From Candidatus Bipolaricaulota bacterium (GTDB lineage Bacteria > Bipolaricaulota > Bipolaricaulia > UBA7950 > UBA9294), in contig JAUWNQ010000044.1 of assembly GCA_030612565.1 (NCBI GenBank), positions 1-5,548 on the forward strand: DNA of 5,548 bases, read 5' to 3'. Of this stretch, positions 5,543 through 5,548 are shown in pieces; positions within the stretch are counted from its first letter, which is position 1, and every line of letters starts with the position of its first letter. The notes beneath the pieces were generated by a model. That model worked only from the letters and a program-made list of their open reading frames with translations. It had not been told where the DNA came from and ran no database searches. A program made the translations under genes and the position numbers.

Positions 5543-5548
5543 CCTCCT

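Overview
This window is a compact block of bacterial housekeeping genes, all on the minus strand, so transcription runs from high to low coordinates. In transcription order they are accB, accC, ffh, rpsP, a KH-domain RNA-binding protein (khpA-like), trmD, and a SPOUT-type RNA methyltransferase of the family found next to TrmD. The organism is a moderately GC-rich bacterium. The order ffh–rpsP–KH–trmD–methyltransferase recalls deep-branching thermophile-related lineages, and Thermotoga has this set with rimM between KH and trmD. A candidate phylum such as Bipolaricaulota/Acetothermia is a guess; the window alone does not settle it.

Region by region, in direction of transcription. Positions 5402-5548 are gene-free, C/T-rich on the + strand, with a short tandem repeat and a hairpin. 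A promoter at 5372-5401 leads into accB and accC, joined by an ATGA stop/start overlap; they encode the biotin carrier and biotin carboxylase of acetyl-CoA carboxylase. A 94-base gap precedes ffh (signal recognition particle GTPase). A 228-base gap follows with an 87-bp imperfect palindrome and a promoter, and then rpsP, KH, trmD and the methyltransferase lie with gaps of 12 and 6 bases and an 8-base overlap. The last four genes link ribosome assembly and tRNA/rRNA modification; ffh and accBC add protein targeting and membrane lipid synthesis.

The most unusual signal is a family of three related imperfect palindromes, about 81-87 bp each, with arms built on (G)GTCAGGTCTTG / CAAGACCTGACC-like sequence. 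One lies 10 bases past the methyltransferase stop (cut by the window edge), one lies between ffh and rpsP, and one sits inside trmD. The copy in trmD is exactly 81 nt, is read in the only open frame of that strand, and adds 27 codons (about residues 73-99) to an otherwise normal TrmD. This resembles in principle the Rickettsia palindromic elements that insert into reading frames. The arm sequences suggest a non-autonomous REP/RAYT (IS200-like) element, which is an inference from remembered arm sequences. A second oddity is the absence of rimM from its usual place between the KH gene and trmD.
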